The notes: generated from the sequence alone by a model not told the origin. 64,000 nucleotides of DNA from Hevea brasiliensis (GCF_030052815.1 NC_079495.1:37880635-37944634), one strand, 5' to 3'; counted from the stretch's first letter, positions 22,418 through 33,772 are shown. Program-made: numbers and translations.

Positions 22418-22782
22418 TGATGGAACTCTGCGTCGTTCTTCAAGGATTCCTATCAAGAATAGGAAGTATATGAACTAAGTCTTGTTCTTGGACCAAGTCT
22501 TACTGTTGCCTGCTGCTGTCATAAACTTATTTTTATTTGTTGCACTTATTTTTAATTCTTCATTTTTATTTGAATAAGTCAAATGTGCTGTTAAGATTTA
22601 CTGCAGAAAATATTTCCTATTTTTGCTCATTGTGCCGTTTGTGGCCTTAAGTGCAGGATTTGTTAGTTGTTCCTTCTGCTATTTATTCATTTGTATTGGC
22701 AGCAGTAAGGAGAAGAAAAAAAATAAACCAAAATTCTCATTTTGAGAACCAAATTCTTTAAAGCTTTGACTGGGACCCATCA
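22418..22782 (+). repeat. 5' LTR of the chromovirus
   Basis: It runs from TGATGGAACTCTG to GGGACCCATCA, with TG/CA-type ends, directly after the GAAGT target copy. Confidence 0.95.
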
Positions 22783-22783
22783 G

Positions 22784-22795
22784 TGGTATCAGAGC
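22784..22795 (+). promoter_or_regulatory. Primer-binding site (initiator tRNA-Met)
   Basis: TGGTATCAGAGC lies one base after the LTR; it is the standard plant tRNA-iMet primer site. Confidence 0.95.
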
Positions 22796-22825
22796 TTGCA
22801 ATCCTAATTCTTTTTTCCTCTTTTC

Positions 22826-25800
22826 ATGGCAACAAACAAAGAGCGAATTGAAAATTTGGAGGTTGGCCTTGGCCAGCTCCAAGAGGATCTATCAAAGATG
22901 GAACGGGGACTTAGCGATGAACTGCAACAAATCAAGGCAGCCATCACTAAATTCTCTGAACTTTCACTTACAAGCAAAGATGCATCTAGCAGCATAAGCA
23001 ATCGAATCAGTCAAAATCTCACCAACCAAGAAGAATTCAGAGATGGAGGAAGGCCACTGGTTTCTGCGAAATTGGAAAAATTGGAGTTTCCAAAATACTC
23101 CGGTGATGATCCAACTGAATGGTTCACAAGGGTGGATCAGTTCTTTGAATACCAGGGAACCCCAGACTCAGAAAGGGTGTCTTTGTCCTCTTATCACCTT
23201 CTGGGAGAGGCAAACGAATGGTGGCAGTGGCTTCGCAGGACTCACACCGAAGCAGGGACAGCAATAACATGGGCAATCTTCTCTGAGGAATTATGGTCCC
23301 GATTTGGGCCTACTGACTGTGAAGATTTCGATGAGTCCTTATCAAAAATTCGCCAAACTGGACTCTTGCGAGATTATCAATGGGAGTTCGAAAGATTGGG
23401 TAACAGGGTAAAAGGGTGGACACAAAAGGCACTTTTTGGGACATTTATGGGAGGTCTTAAACCAGAGATTACTGAGGGAATCAGAATGTTTAAACCGAAA
23501 ACTCTGAAAGAAGCCATCAGCCTAGCTCGAATGAGGGATGAACAGTTGCTGCGACAAAAGAAGGCAATTCGTCTGTCTTATCAGACGAGTTTTTTGTCTC
23601 CGACAACAAGCAAACCATCTACACCAATAAAACAGCTTTCGTGGGAAGAGATGCAAAATCGGCGGGCGAAAGGACTGTGCTTTAATTGTGATGAGAAGTT
23701 TGTTCTTGGACACAGGTGTTCTAAACCCCAACTTCTTCTTCTTGATGGCGGATTTGACATTGACAACGATGATGAAGATGGTGAACCTGAAATTTCTCTA
23801 CACGCACTTACTGGGTGGTCTTCATCAGGTACCATGCGGGTTGTTATTCAAATCAAATCCTTAGAACTGATTTGCCTCATTGATAGTGGGTCCACGCACA
23901 ATTTCATCAACGAAAAAGTGGCCGGATCACTCAAATTATTGGTCGAACCAACCAAACCCTTCAACGTGAAAGTAGCAAATGGGGATCCTCTTCAATGCAG
24001 TGGAAAATTCAGAAATACTCCAGCTCTCTTGCAAGGTATACCCTTCTCAATTACGTTTTATTCCTTGCCAATCATGGGTTTGGATGTGGTATTAGGGGTA
24101 CAGTGGCTGCGGCAATTGGGGACAGTCCAATGCAATTGGGATAGGTTGACTATGGATTTTATTTGGAATGGGGAGCAGCGACACCTGCAAGGTTTAACAG
24201 AACAGCAAATTAAATCTTCCTCCTTGAAGGTGATGGCTAAAGAGCTGCGACACCATAGCTCATTTTTTGCCATTTTCGTTGAAACTTCATCAATAGATTT
24301 ACCTGAAGGAATTCACCCAGAGATGCGGAAATTGCTGGATAAATTTTCAGATGTTTATCATCGGCCAAATCAGCTCCCTCCTGAGCGCACTATCAGCCAC
24401 CATATCAACCTCAAGGAAGGAACAAATCTAGTTAATGTCCGACCATATAGGTACGCCTACTTTCAGAAGGCGGAAATTGAAAAGCAAGTCCAAGATATGC
24501 TGAATTCTGGGTTAATTCAGGCCAGTACCAGTCCCTTTTCTTCCCCTGTTCTGCTTGTTAAGAAAAAGGATGGTTCTTGGCGTTTTTGTACAGATTACAG
24601 AGCCCTCAACGCAGTGACAATCCGGGACAGATTTCCAATTCCAACCATTGAAGATATGTTGGACGAACTTCATGGAGCTGCCTACTTTACAAAACTGGAT
24701 TTCATCGCAAGATTCCATCAAGTTCGAGTTCACCCCGCTGATGTCCACAAAACAACCTTTCGCACACATAATGGCCACTACGAATATTTGGTAATGCCCT
24801 TCGGCTTGTGTAATGCTCCCTCAACTTTCCAAGCTTTGATGAACACAATTTTTCATCCATATTTACTGAAATTTGTGTTAGTTTTCTTTGATGATGTCTT
24901 AATCTATAGTCCGAATTGGGATGTGCATCTGCAACATGTACAATTGGCTCTTGAGTTGTTGCGACAACATAAATTTTACATCAAGCTTAGCAAATGTGCT
25001 TTTGGTCAGCAACAAATAGAATATTTGGGGCATATTGTCTCTTGTGATGGTGTACAGGTGGACCAAGGAAAGATTAAAGTTATACTTGAATGGCCTAAAC
25101 CCACTAACGTGTCTGAATTACGTGGTTTTTTAGGCTTAACATGTTATTACAGGAAGTTCGTGCGAGATTATGGAGTCATAGCTCGACCTTTAACTAATTT
25201 GTTGAAGAAAGGACAATTTTCTTGGAATGAAGAAGCAGCTAAAGCCTTTACAGACTTGAAAAAGGCTATGGCAGCTACTCCAACACTTGCCATGCCTAAT
25301 TTTGACGAGCCTTTTGTCGTCACCACCGATGCCTCCAATAACGGCATAGGCGCTGTGTTATCCCAGAATGACAAACCAATTGCTTTCATGAGTCGAGCAT
25401 TGGGAGACTCCAAACACCCGTCCACATATGCCAAGGAAATGCTAGCTATTCTACAAGCTATTCGGACATGGCGTCCATACTTACTTGGCTGCAAGTTCTT
25501 CATTCAAACAGACCAACGAAGCCTCAAATATTTGGTGGAGCAGATAATTGTCACTCCTGAACAGCAGAAATGGGTTTCTAAGCTACTGGGCTTCGACTAC
25601 GAAATCATTTATAAACCAGGCAAAGAAAACACGGTTGCTGATGCCTTATCACGGGTTAGAGGTAGTCCAAGTTTAAATGCATTTTTTCCGCCTCATACTT
25701 CACTTTGGGATCGATTCGCTTCAATCACCACTCATCCTTACATGATTAATATCAGTAAATTGGCTTCCAACAATCCGGGCTCTCCTTACTTTTGGCGAAA

Positions 25801-26005
25801 TGGGTTGATTTTTTATAAAAATCGGGTTGTGGTTCCCCCAAATTCTGATTTAACTTGTCAGATTCTACAGGAATTCCATGATACCCCTAGTGGTGGACAC
25901 TGGGCATTTTACGCACCTACAAAAGAATTGCTCCTCAATTTTATCGGCCCTCTATGCAAAACAGATCCAGAATATGTTGTCGCCTGCTCGCTTGTCGAAA
26001 AATAA
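22826..26005 (+). CDS. Chromovirus gag-protease-RT-RNase H polyprotein (breaks within integrase)
   Basis: The 1,059-codon frame starts 44 bp after the LTR. Gag occupies about residues 1-300 and ends in a zinc knuckle, CFNC...GHRC (about 284-297). Protease has the active site CLIDSGSTHNF (about 351-361). RT (about 540-720) has KKKDGSWRFCTDYRALN, KLDF, VMPFGLCNAPSTFQ and the catalytic FFDDVLIYS (about 685-693). RNase H (about 833-940) shows TTDASNNGIGAVL, KEMLAI, IQTDQRSL and VADALSRV. The integrase zinc domain starts at HDTPSGGHW (about 1,016). The frame is then lost to a single-base deletion near 25,988-25,996 and ends early. The product would form particles, process itself and reverse-transcribe the element RNA, but lacks the integrase core. 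Confidence 0.93.
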   Translation: MATNKERIENLEVGLGQLQEDLSKMERGLSDELQQIKAAITKFSELSLTSKDASSSISNRISQNLTNQEEFRDGGRPLVSAKLEKLEFPKYSGDDPTEWFTRVDQFFEYQGTPDSERVSLSSYHLLGEANEWWQWLRRTHTEAGTAITWAIFSEELWSRFGPTDCEDFDESLSKIRQTGLLRDYQWEFERLGNRVKGWTQKALFGTFMGGLKPEITEGIRMFKPKTLKEAISLARMRDEQLLRQKKAIRLSYQTSFLSPTTSKPSTPIKQLSWEEMQNRRAKGLCFNCDEKFVLGHRCSKPQLLLLDGGFDIDNDDEDGEPEISLHALTGWSSSGTMRVVIQIKSLELICLIDSGSTHNFINEKVAGSLKLLVEPTKPFNVKVANGDPLQCSGKFRNTPALLQGIPFSITFYSLPIMGLDVVLGVQWLRQLGTVQCNWDRLTMDFIWNGEQRHLQGLTEQQIKSSSLKVMAKELRHHSSFFAIFVETSSIDLPEGIHPEMRKLLDKFSDVYHRPNQLPPERTISHHINLKEGTNLVNVRPYRYAYFQKAEIEKQVQDMLNSGLIQASTSPFSSPVLLVKKKDGSWRFCTDYRALNAVTIRDRFPIPTIEDMLDELHGAAYFTKLDFIARFHQVRVHPADVHKTTFRTHNGHYEYLVMPFGLCNAPSTFQALMNTIFHPYLLKFVLVFFDDVLIYSPNWDVHLQHVQLALELLRQHKFYIKLSKCAFGQQQIEYLGHIVSCDGVQVDQGKIKVILEWPKPTNVSELRGFLGLTCYYRKFVRDYGVIARPLTNLLKKGQFSWNEEAAKAFTDLKKAMAATPTLAMPNFDEPFVVTTDASNNGIGAVLSQNDKPIAFMSRALGDSKHPSTYAKEMLAILQAIRTWRPYLLGCKFFIQTDQRSLKYLVEQIIVTPEQQKWVSKLLGFDYEIIYKPGKENTVADALSRVRGSPSLNAFFPPHTSLWDRFASITTHPYMINISKLASNNPGSPYFWRNGLIFYKNRVVVPPNSDLTCQILQEFHDTPSGGHWAFYAPTKELLLNFIGPLCKTDPEYVVACSLVEK

Positions 26006-27195
26006 AGTCTCCACCTCTTCTCCCACGGCTTCTTCAACCACTATCCATTCCACATCAAGTTTGGGATGACATTGCAATGGATTTTGTTGACGGGCTCCCA
26101 ACTTCAGCTGGAAAGAATTCAATTTTGGTGGTTGTCGACCGACTTAGTAAATATGCACACTTCTTGCCCCTAGCTCACCCTTACTCTGCTAAAGCAATTG
26201 CTGAAAAATTCGTGGATGGGATTGTCAAATACCATGGAATGCCTAAGTCCATAATCAGTGACAGAGATCCAATCTTTATAAGCAATTTTTAGCATGAATT
26301 TTTCAAGCTGTCCGGAACTAAGCTGAATATGAGTTCCTCTTATCATCCTGAAACCGATGGCCAATCAGAAGTCACAAATCGATGTCTGGAGCAGTACCTT
26401 CGCTGCTTCGCGTCTCAACAGCCACGCAAATGGTGCTCATTCCTACCATGGGCAGAATATTGGTATAACACTTCCTTTCACCGAACGATTGGTATGACTC
26501 CTTTCTTTGCTTTATATGGTAGACATCCACCGGGGGTGCCTCGGTATGAAGGGGGACATTCTCCTATTCATGAAGTCGATCAGACCTTGCAGACAAGAGA
26601 TGAAATCTTGCGGGAACTGAAATCTCGTTTGTCGCGTGCTGCTAATCAAATGAAGCAGTATGTCGATTTGAAGCGCAGAGATGTTGAATTTCAAGTCGGA
26701 GATCATGTCTACCTTAAGCTACAGCCTTACCGCCAACAATCGGTGTCAAAGAGGGCTTCTCAAAAACTTGCAAGTCGTTATTTTGGGCCCTATCGAGTGC
26801 TGGAACGTGTTGGAAAATTGGCTTATAAATTGGAGCTCCCTGCTGGTTCTAAGGTCCATCCAGTGTTTCATGTGTCACTTCTTAAACAACATATTGGTGA
26901 CACTTTTCCTGTCTCTGATGTTTTGCCCCTACTGTCGGATGATAGTGAAGCCATTTTGGAACCAGCAACAATATTGGATACAAGGTGGATTCGTAGAGGG
27001 TCTAGAACCATTCAAGAAAGTCTGGTTTTATGGAAACATTTGCCACAGGAGGATGCTACCTCGGAAAATTCAGTTGAATTACAGGTCCGATTTCCGAATC
27101 TGAACCTTGAGGACAAGGTTCCTTTTAAAGGGGGGAGTAATGATGGAACTCTGCGTCGTTCTTCAAGGATTCCTATCAAGAATAGGAAGATATGA
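25995..27195 (+). pseudogene. Chromovirus integrase core and chromodomain, out of frame with one stop
   Basis: After the frameshift the next frame continues at LLQPLSIPHQVWDDIAMDF (first catalytic Asp, about 26,078) and SIISDRDP (second Asp, about 26,260). It stops at TAG 26,290-26,292, where relatives have Trp, so this is a TGG-to-TAG change. Beyond it, SSYHPETDGQSEVTNRCLEQ (about 26,335-26,395) carries the catalytic Glu region, followed by the GPY-type block (SRYFGPYRVLERVGKLAYKL). At about 26,960-27,130 a chromodomain-like tail reads ILDTRWIRRGS, QESLVLWKHLPQEDAT and LEDKVPFKGG. The Trp expected after EDAT is Ser. The reading frame ends inside the 3' LTR. Confidence 0.88.
27123..27140 (+). 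promoter_or_regulatory. Polypurine tract of the chromovirus
   Basis: TTTTAAAGGGGGGAGTAA lies immediately before the 3' LTR and also encodes the KGG(S) end of the chromodomain region. Confidence 0.88.
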
Positions 27196-27503
27196 ACTAA
27201 GTCTTGCTCTTGGACCAAGTCTTGCTGTTGCCTGCTGTTGTCATAAACTTATTTTTATTTGTTGCACTTATTTTTAATTCTTCATTTTTATTTGAATAAG
27301 TCAAATGTGCTGTTAAGATTTACTACAGCAAATATTTCCTATTTTTGCTCATTGTGCCGTTTGTGGGCTTAAGTGTAGGATTTGTCAGTTGTTCCTTCTG
27401 CTATTTATTCATTTGTATTGCAGCAGTAAGGAGAAGAAAAAAAATACACCAAAATTCTCATTTTGAGAACCAAATTCTTTAAAGCTTTGACTGGGACCCA
27501 TCA
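27141..27503 (+). repeat. 3' LTR of the chromovirus
   Basis: It is about 97% identical to 22,418-22,782 and is followed by the second GAAGT target copy. Confidence 0.95.
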
Positions 27504-28262
27504 GAAGTCTTCAAATAAAATGAGCCATTACCATTCTGGAAAGCTAAGAAATAGACCTTCAATTTTGTTTTAGACATCTTTCTCACCTTATGAATGTAAG
27601 AAGCTTAAATATGGGGTCAGAGCTACTGACCTAATTGAAATACTGTTACTATAAGTAACTCTATAAGACTTTAAGTAACTCTACAAGACTTGAAAAATTA
27701 CAACAAAAAATTTTGAGTGGCCATAATACATAGGGCAACATATCCTATGAAGAATAATAGACCTAAATATGGCAGCGACAACCTACTCAAATAAAATTAG
27801 CAAAGTATAATATCAAAACTACCTAGTAAGGCACCAAAAATTCAGAATTGACCTAGTTATGGTTATTTGACCATAACTTGAGTTATACAAATCCAAATGA
27901 CATGATTCAAAAAGGAAAATAAAGATAAGACATAGAGGAACAACTTTCATTGAGGAAGTGTGGCCAAACAGTAGTCACCAATTTCTCAATTTGATATACA
28001 AGGATAAGATATTGAAATTAAACCTAAAGAAAGGTTCTTGAAATTAATTATTGACTTATCCCTAATAAGTCACTGCATGCTAAATTACATGAAATGGGTA
28101 TGTGGGATTCACTTTCCCACTATACGTTGACATAAAAATTCTATTATCACTATATGCTAAATTACATGAAACAGAAATGTGTGACCCACTTTCCCACAAT
28201 ACATGAACATGAAAATTTAGTTAAATAATTATTAATGCTTAATTGCCCACAGTAAACCTAGG

Positions 28263-28264
<2 letters not shown>

Positions 28265-28322
<58 letters not shown>
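28265..28322. repeat. (TA)n microsatellite, about 29 units
   Basis: An uninterrupted TA run inside the Tekay-type LTR. Confidence 0.98.
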
Positions 28323-28325
<3 letters not shown>

Positions 28326-28370
28326 GGATTGATTGGTATACCAATTAGGGAATACAGATAGCAGTACTGT

Positions 28371-28466
28371 CTATATGAATAAGCCTATATGAATAAGCCT
28401 ACATGAATAAGCCTAGATGAATAAGCCTGCATAGATAGGCCTACATGAATAAGCCTACATGGATAA
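28371..28466. repeat. Minisatellite of ~15-bp units (GAATAAGCCTACAT type)
   Basis: About six units of (C)TA(T/C)ATGAATAAGC with small changes. A different tandem repeat sits at the matching place of another LTR copy (40,979-41,043), so this part of the LTR tends to form repeats. Confidence 0.85.
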
Positions 28467-29067
28467 TCATTAATCAATAAAATATTCCTAACATGACAGA
28501 TGTATACAAGATAGACATATGGCTGTCTAACCCGTATACTCCCGTGTATTCAGCATTATAGTCTGTTATAGGCTACTTAGGCACAAAATACACTGATATG
28601 ACTTTACAGACACTGATATGACTTTAGAGACACTAAAATGACTGATATGAGTTTAAAAAGATAAAATAAGAAATAAATATGTTGATAAGATATTAATATG
28701 ATTTTAAAGGACTGAGAATGCATTAATATGATTTTAAAAGACTGTGAATATCAGTATCAGAGCAAAGTAGGGATGGCGATATGTAACGCCTACGATTCCT
28801 AAGAACTCTCACGTGTGAACTATGGCGAAGCGTGGCTCTCCGCCTAGGGGCTTGCAGGGACGGTGATACGTAACGCCTGTAAGTGCTCTGATAGGTACCC
28901 TTATTTGCCACCGAAGACAGAAAAAGAAATAAATACACAGATAAGATTCTGATAATTAATTTATTCCCAAAGTGCAATGAAACATACAATTGACCTAGAA
29001 TTGCAAAATTATACATAGAATTATTATTTATAATTATTTAGTTATTTTGCTTTAAAATTATGCACCA

Positions 29068-29084
29068 CTAAGCAATTTTCTTAG
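29068..29084. promoter_or_regulatory. Conserved LTR stem-loop (CTAAG...CTTAG), copy 1
   Basis: GCACCACTAAG, a short AT loop and CTTAGCGC. The same hairpin recurs at 41,686-41,704 and 54,202-54,218, always followed by a GT(A)GGTACTGAAGA-like block. The loop sequence differs while the stem is kept. Confidence 0.7.
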
Positions 29085-29535
29085 CGCATTGAATTTTCTA
29101 TCGCGTATGTACTGGAGACCAGACATAACAGCCGCCACAACAGCAATGATCGCCAGTGAGTGTTCGACCGATTGACTAGATCTGCATACAGTCCAAAGTT
29201 CACCTCATCAGTCTTTTGTATTTTGTTAGGGCCCATGTATAGACTTATATTTTAATTCATTGTGTATAAACATGGTGTAATTACTAGTTTGTGATGTAAA
29301 TAAAATTTGTAATTATATATTTTGGATTGTAAATAAAGTTATGAATTTTTGTATATGAATTTCTATATGAGTGAATGAATGAACTTGAAATTTTATGAGC
29401 AGAAATGACATGATATGACATGTAGAGATATGAAATTGTTTTTAACAGGTAACTAGTGGAACTCGCCAGATGTTAATTAAACAGAGGAGGTTCTACCCAG
29501 GTATTCACAGAAATAAATTGTGACTTTAAAACAAG

Positions 29536-29536
<1 letters not shown>

Positions 29537-29591
<55 letters not shown>
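29537..29591. repeat. (TA)n microsatellite, about 27 units
   Basis: An uninterrupted TA/AT run near the 3' end of the LTR. Confidence 0.97.
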
Positions 29592-29594
<3 letters not shown>

Positions 29595-29720
29595 TTCACC
29601 ACATGTTTTCTACAAAGTTTAAAAATTAACAATGGATACGACAGGATAAGATAGGATGCTCTGGCACCGAATATGACACACTTTGCCTGGCTACACTGTA
29701 GACGGGTGAGGGGTGTTTCA

Positions 29721-31748
29721 TTTTGTCTGTTTTAAGTTCCTTTTGTTTATTTGTGTCTCTAAGATCTATTTTCTTTTTTGAATTTACTCATTCCCTGTTG
29801 TTTCGACCTTTGCTTACCCTATATACAAAGTAGTTTAGATAGAGTAATTTTAATTAGTGCATTCAGCACGCATCAACGAAAATCCATTTTTTAGTTTTCT
29901 TAGAAAATTTTTTCAGAAAATTATTCCATTTTTCCATAAGTGAACAGAATCTAATTTTTTTTTTTTTTTTAGAAAAAACTCACCGATAATTTTGTTTAAA
30001 ATAAAATATTAAAGGATTGAATTGTAAAAGTTTTTAGAAAATGGTCTGTTTTAAAAGCTGGGGTGAAATTTATTATTATTATTATTGTTGTTATTATTAT
30101 TATTATTATCCAATCAATTTTTCATTTGTAGATCATTATTCTAGTGCGATATTAAAAACTTAAAAACCTTTATGTTTTAACAACATGAATCCATTGTAAG
30201 AAAGGGAGGCCAGTTATTTTTAATTATAGAAATAAAGTTGCAAGTAGAATTTATTTACTTTTTATTTTTATATATATAGAGAGAATTATTTATTTTATTA
30301 TCTCAAACTAAGTTTTAAGTAATGTTAATAAAATATTTGTCATTAAAATTTACGAAGATATTAATTTATTTTTATATTTAAATTATAAAGCCTCTAATTT
30401 TTATTAATATAATATTATAACTCTTATTCTAATTTACTTCAACTTAAATATATCACCTCTCATGAAATTTCTTGTAACTCTATTGTTAGGAAATCCGAAC
30501 AAGAAATGCAATGAATAAATGGGCTCTTTGCTTCAATTTACACAAACTTTTAAGCAACCAAACAATCAATCTTGCATAAAATTTTACCTCTAAATGCAAA
30601 ATTTGTCTTGAAGAGTGAAATCTATCGTATCTCATCAGTGTTGCACAAATTGGCCTAAAATTAAAGTTAATGAGATCAGTTTGAACAATTATATTGGAAG
30701 GTCACATTATGGATTAATTGGTACATCTCTCTATGTAATGGGTCCACTTTTAAACCTTAATTAGGTAATGGTTGTACCTTTCTCAAATTATAACACTATG
30801 GAGTTAATTATGCCATTGATTATGACGTGTGAGTCACCAACTTATTCCTCTTTATTGACTTAATTTTGATTCTTAATGGATCAAATTTCAAATATACTCA
30901 TAGCAGATGGTAGACTAAAAAGGATCTCTATGTATACATATGGTTGATTTTATTTTTCTTGATAAATTTAATGCTCAGATACAAAATTAGAGTTGAAGTT
31001 TTATTATTTAAAAAATTTATAATTTATTTAATTAAAAATTATTAATTAAACATTAATTATTTTTTATTAAAATTTAAATATATTTCAAACAATACAACAA
31101 AATTATAATATATATTGTCTTTCATTTACCATATTAAGCTCCAAATACTTCATAAAAGATTCCAATATATACTACATTGCCCTTCGGCATATAGTTATAT
31201 GAAATGGCATATAAGTTTGGGTTTGGACTTTCTCTAAGTAAATTATTATTATTATGTAAGATGTTAAAAGGATATTCTCATTTCTCATATGTAATTAGCA
31301 ATAAGAACAAATATCAATTTCTCACAAGTCACAACCCATAGAAAGAAAAAGCCTTTAGAGCCCATTGATGGAGCTTTCATTTTCAGGCTAGGGAATTGAA
31401 CACCTCTCTTTCTCAGCAAGCTTACTTTAGGCTCCGAAATCAGCAAACAAAGTTGCCAATAACACCTCTCTGAAAACCCATCTCTATATTTAAAAACAAG
31501 GCAGCAAATCCTATGCATTTGGACTCTCACCTCACATTGACTTGCCTCTTCTTCAAATTCCTACGCTAAAGGCTTCTAAACAAACAACCAAAAAGTTTGT
31601 TGATATCAGAACCCAAAAAAAAAAAAAAAAAAAAAAAGAGAAAACAAAGAAAGAAAAACCAACAAGGCACCCAAACTTATGCCTCACATTAGTCCAGCTT
31701 CTTGAAAGAGTGAGAGAGACAAAAGAGAACTTTTGTTGAAAGTTTTCC
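29721..31748. other. AT-rich intergenic DNA
   Basis: No gene is supported. A TTA/TTG microsatellite lies at about 30,068-30,109. The last 250 bp, including the A run at 31,615-31,636 and purine-rich text after it, are probably promoter and 5' leader of the CLE gene. No transposon ends are recognisable. Confidence 0.55.
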
Positions 31749-32050
31749 ATGCATGCAATGAATTGGGTTACAAGGAAGAAGAAGCAGATGGGTCTTAAAG
31801 AGAGCTGGCTTGCTTATCTCTTCTTCTGTTGATTATGTCACAGTTACAGACCGCATGTTTTGCTGTTGGGTATGGAAAGTTCAGTAGATTCCAAGGTGGG
31901 TCTGCTTCTGATAATCATCATAATCATCTCAGGCCTGACAACTCTAATGGTGTTTTCAAAGGAAAAAATGCTCATAAGGATCCTGATGAAATTTTTGGTC
32001 CTGAAAAGAGGAAAGTCTACACAGGACCAAATCCTCTACACAACAGATAA
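31749..32050 (+). CDS. CLE-family signalling peptide precursor (one frameshift in the signal region)
   Basis: CLE precursors are secreted, and a C-terminal 12-13 residue peptide is cut out and read by leucine-rich-repeat receptor kinases in meristem, root or vascular control. The C-terminus here is KRKVYTGPNPLHNR followed by stop at 32,048-32,050. RKVYTGPNPLHN (32,009-32,044) matches the CLE motif, including G6, P7, P9, L10, H11 and N12, and has the Lys-Arg that often precedes it. Position 4 is Tyr instead of the common Pro, as in the CLE20/CLE22-like subgroup. Upstream ATGs at 31,749, 31,758 and 31,788 are in one frame that encodes a basic start then WLAYLFFC and a stop. The CLE frame before its first ATG (31,835) reads hydrophobic LACLSLLLLIMSQLQTACFA. 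A one-base slip in TCTCTTCTTCTG (about 31,817-31,828) would join both into a signal peptide and a precursor of about 100 residues, normal for CLEs. It is either a sequence error or a real break. Confidence 0.75.
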
Positions 32051-33772
32051 GCTTGAATCCTGTTTCAGCTATATATGAGATTTTCTTTTTCTTTTTTTCT
32101 TTCAATTTCTCTTTCCTTTCTTGCCTAATATTTTTCATTTTTCCCCTTATTTTTATGAGCATTTTTGTTTCTTGAAGCTTTTTCTGGACTTTTTCCTGTA
32201 CTGGTTCAAGTAGTCTTAGAGATGTAAATGAGAGTTAGGGTTTTTTTTTTTTAAAATTATATATAAAGGAAAAAAATATATTTATTTATCTTGAAACATT
32301 AATGCCATTAATGAAGTTGTTGGTGTAATAAATTCTCCTCTGCTTAATTGATTTTCTCAGGCTATTGGCTGCTTTGATTCTTTGCAGTTTCCGTCGCTGT
32401 GTAGCACTTTCATTATTTCCTATGGGGACTAATACTCTAATACTTTATTCTCATTTTACATCATTAGACGTTCAAAATTAGAAGGATTGCAATTTCACGA
32501 AATATAAAAATTTAATAATTTAAAATATAAATTTTATTTTTCTAAAAAAAATAAGCATATTAAAGAACAATTTAATAGTGCTTAAGAAAAAAGCATGCAA
32601 GTGATAATAGTTGAATATTTTATTTTTGGAGTGTGAGGTGTAGTTATTATAAGTTTAGTTTATATAAGAATGAATTTAATAATTATTAAATTAAATATTT
32701 ATATTTTAATTAATTTAATAATTTTTTAATATAAATATTAAATTTAATTATTATCGATGAATTCATTATTATATAACTTAATATTCTTAATTTAATTTCT
32801 TCTTTATTAGTAAAAAATAATTCATTCTTATATTAAAATTTATATAAAATACAACCTTATTTTTGAAATATTATTTTTGAAATACACTGGTAGACGGCTT
32901 TTATTGATTGAATGATTTCAAATGAAGACTTAAATGACTTTGGAATTTTTATATGAAAATTTAGAGAGAAAAAGTAAGAAATGTTTTACCCATCTTAATT
33001 TTCTTGCTCTTGAATGATTATGTGGCAGGTCCCACTGCAACTTTGGTTTTTGATTCTCTCTCTATGTGCCAACCATGCATCAGTTCACTATATTTACACA
33101 CACATATATGTATATATATATTTCTAAATTTAAAATTTATTTTTATTTAAATTTTTCTTGCATTTCTTTTAGCAATGTCACTAATGCCTTGAGATAAATT
33201 TCTTACAGTAGCTTTAACAAAATAATATTGGAATTATAAAATTTTGAATTTTAATTTTAATTAAAATTTAATAAATCAAAGATAATTTATTACGATTTAT
33301 AATGTTGTAATATAAAATTAATTATTTGCTTAATTATAAAAATAAATTAAATAAAAAGCTAAAGAAAATGCCAAGTGGCTAAAGATCTTGTGGATAGGAA
33401 GTCTACACAATCGTTGCAAAGAGGCTATTAAAATGTAGAGTAGGACTGACCACACTCTAGATCGGAATAAGTTCATCTATATATATATATTCGATCGGAT
33501 TTTGAGGCGATCTTGATTTCGATTTTTTGTTGTTACAGTTTTAGTTGGGCATTTATTCAACATGGTTCAATCCGGTTCAGTCTTTTTTTTTTTTTAAAGA
33601 AAAATGTAATACAATGTTAATATTTAAGATATTATTAATTTAAAACAATTAAACGAGTCAATAATTTTATTTGTGAATGATTGTAAACTTTTAATACAAA
33701 TAGAAAATAACACATTTCAACACAAAAGAGTAAATAAATTTTAAACAAATAAAAAATAACAATGAATATTTA
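32051..33772. other. AT-rich DNA downstream of the CLE gene
   Basis: The first 250 bp (T-rich) may hold the CLE 3' UTR. The rest shows only low-complexity AT stretches, for example TATATA near 33,107-33,122. I see no gene or element ends. Confidence 0.5.

Larger units (their letters stand above)
22418..27503 (+). mobile_element. Reina-like chromovirus (Ty3/gypsy), nearly intact, 5.1 kb
   Basis: LTRs of 365 and 363 bp flank one gag-pol region. The target duplication GAAGT is perfect (22,413-22,417 and 27,504-27,508). Counting by eye, the LTRs differ by about nine substitutions and two one-base indels, about 97% identity, so the insertion is young. Small size, short LTRs, an initiator-Met primer site, a single polyprotein frame and a C-terminal chromodomain-like region fit the Reina clade. 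Tekay is less likely because of size. Confidence 0.93.
20831..29720 (+). mobile_element. Tekay/Del-type LTR, left-truncated, split by a younger chromovirus
   Basis: The sequence is homologous to LTRs at 36,292-42,339 and 49,360-54,876. Shared blocks include 'caaatgacctgaaa', the CACTAAGC hairpin (29,068-29,084) and the terminus ACGGGTGAGGGGTGTTTCA at 29,720. The left end is cut at 20,830 by the Ogre-like insertion. The chromovirus at 22,418-27,503 interrupts it. No primer-binding site follows 29,720, so it is a solo LTR or the end of a truncated element. A core-promoter-like TATAAAAGCATG occurs near 20,925. Confidence 0.75.

Noticed and set aside
31285..31530. An 81-codon minus-strand frame upstream of the CLE gene
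   Set aside because: No recognisable motif, and it overlaps the likely promoter of the CLE gene. There is nothing to support translation.
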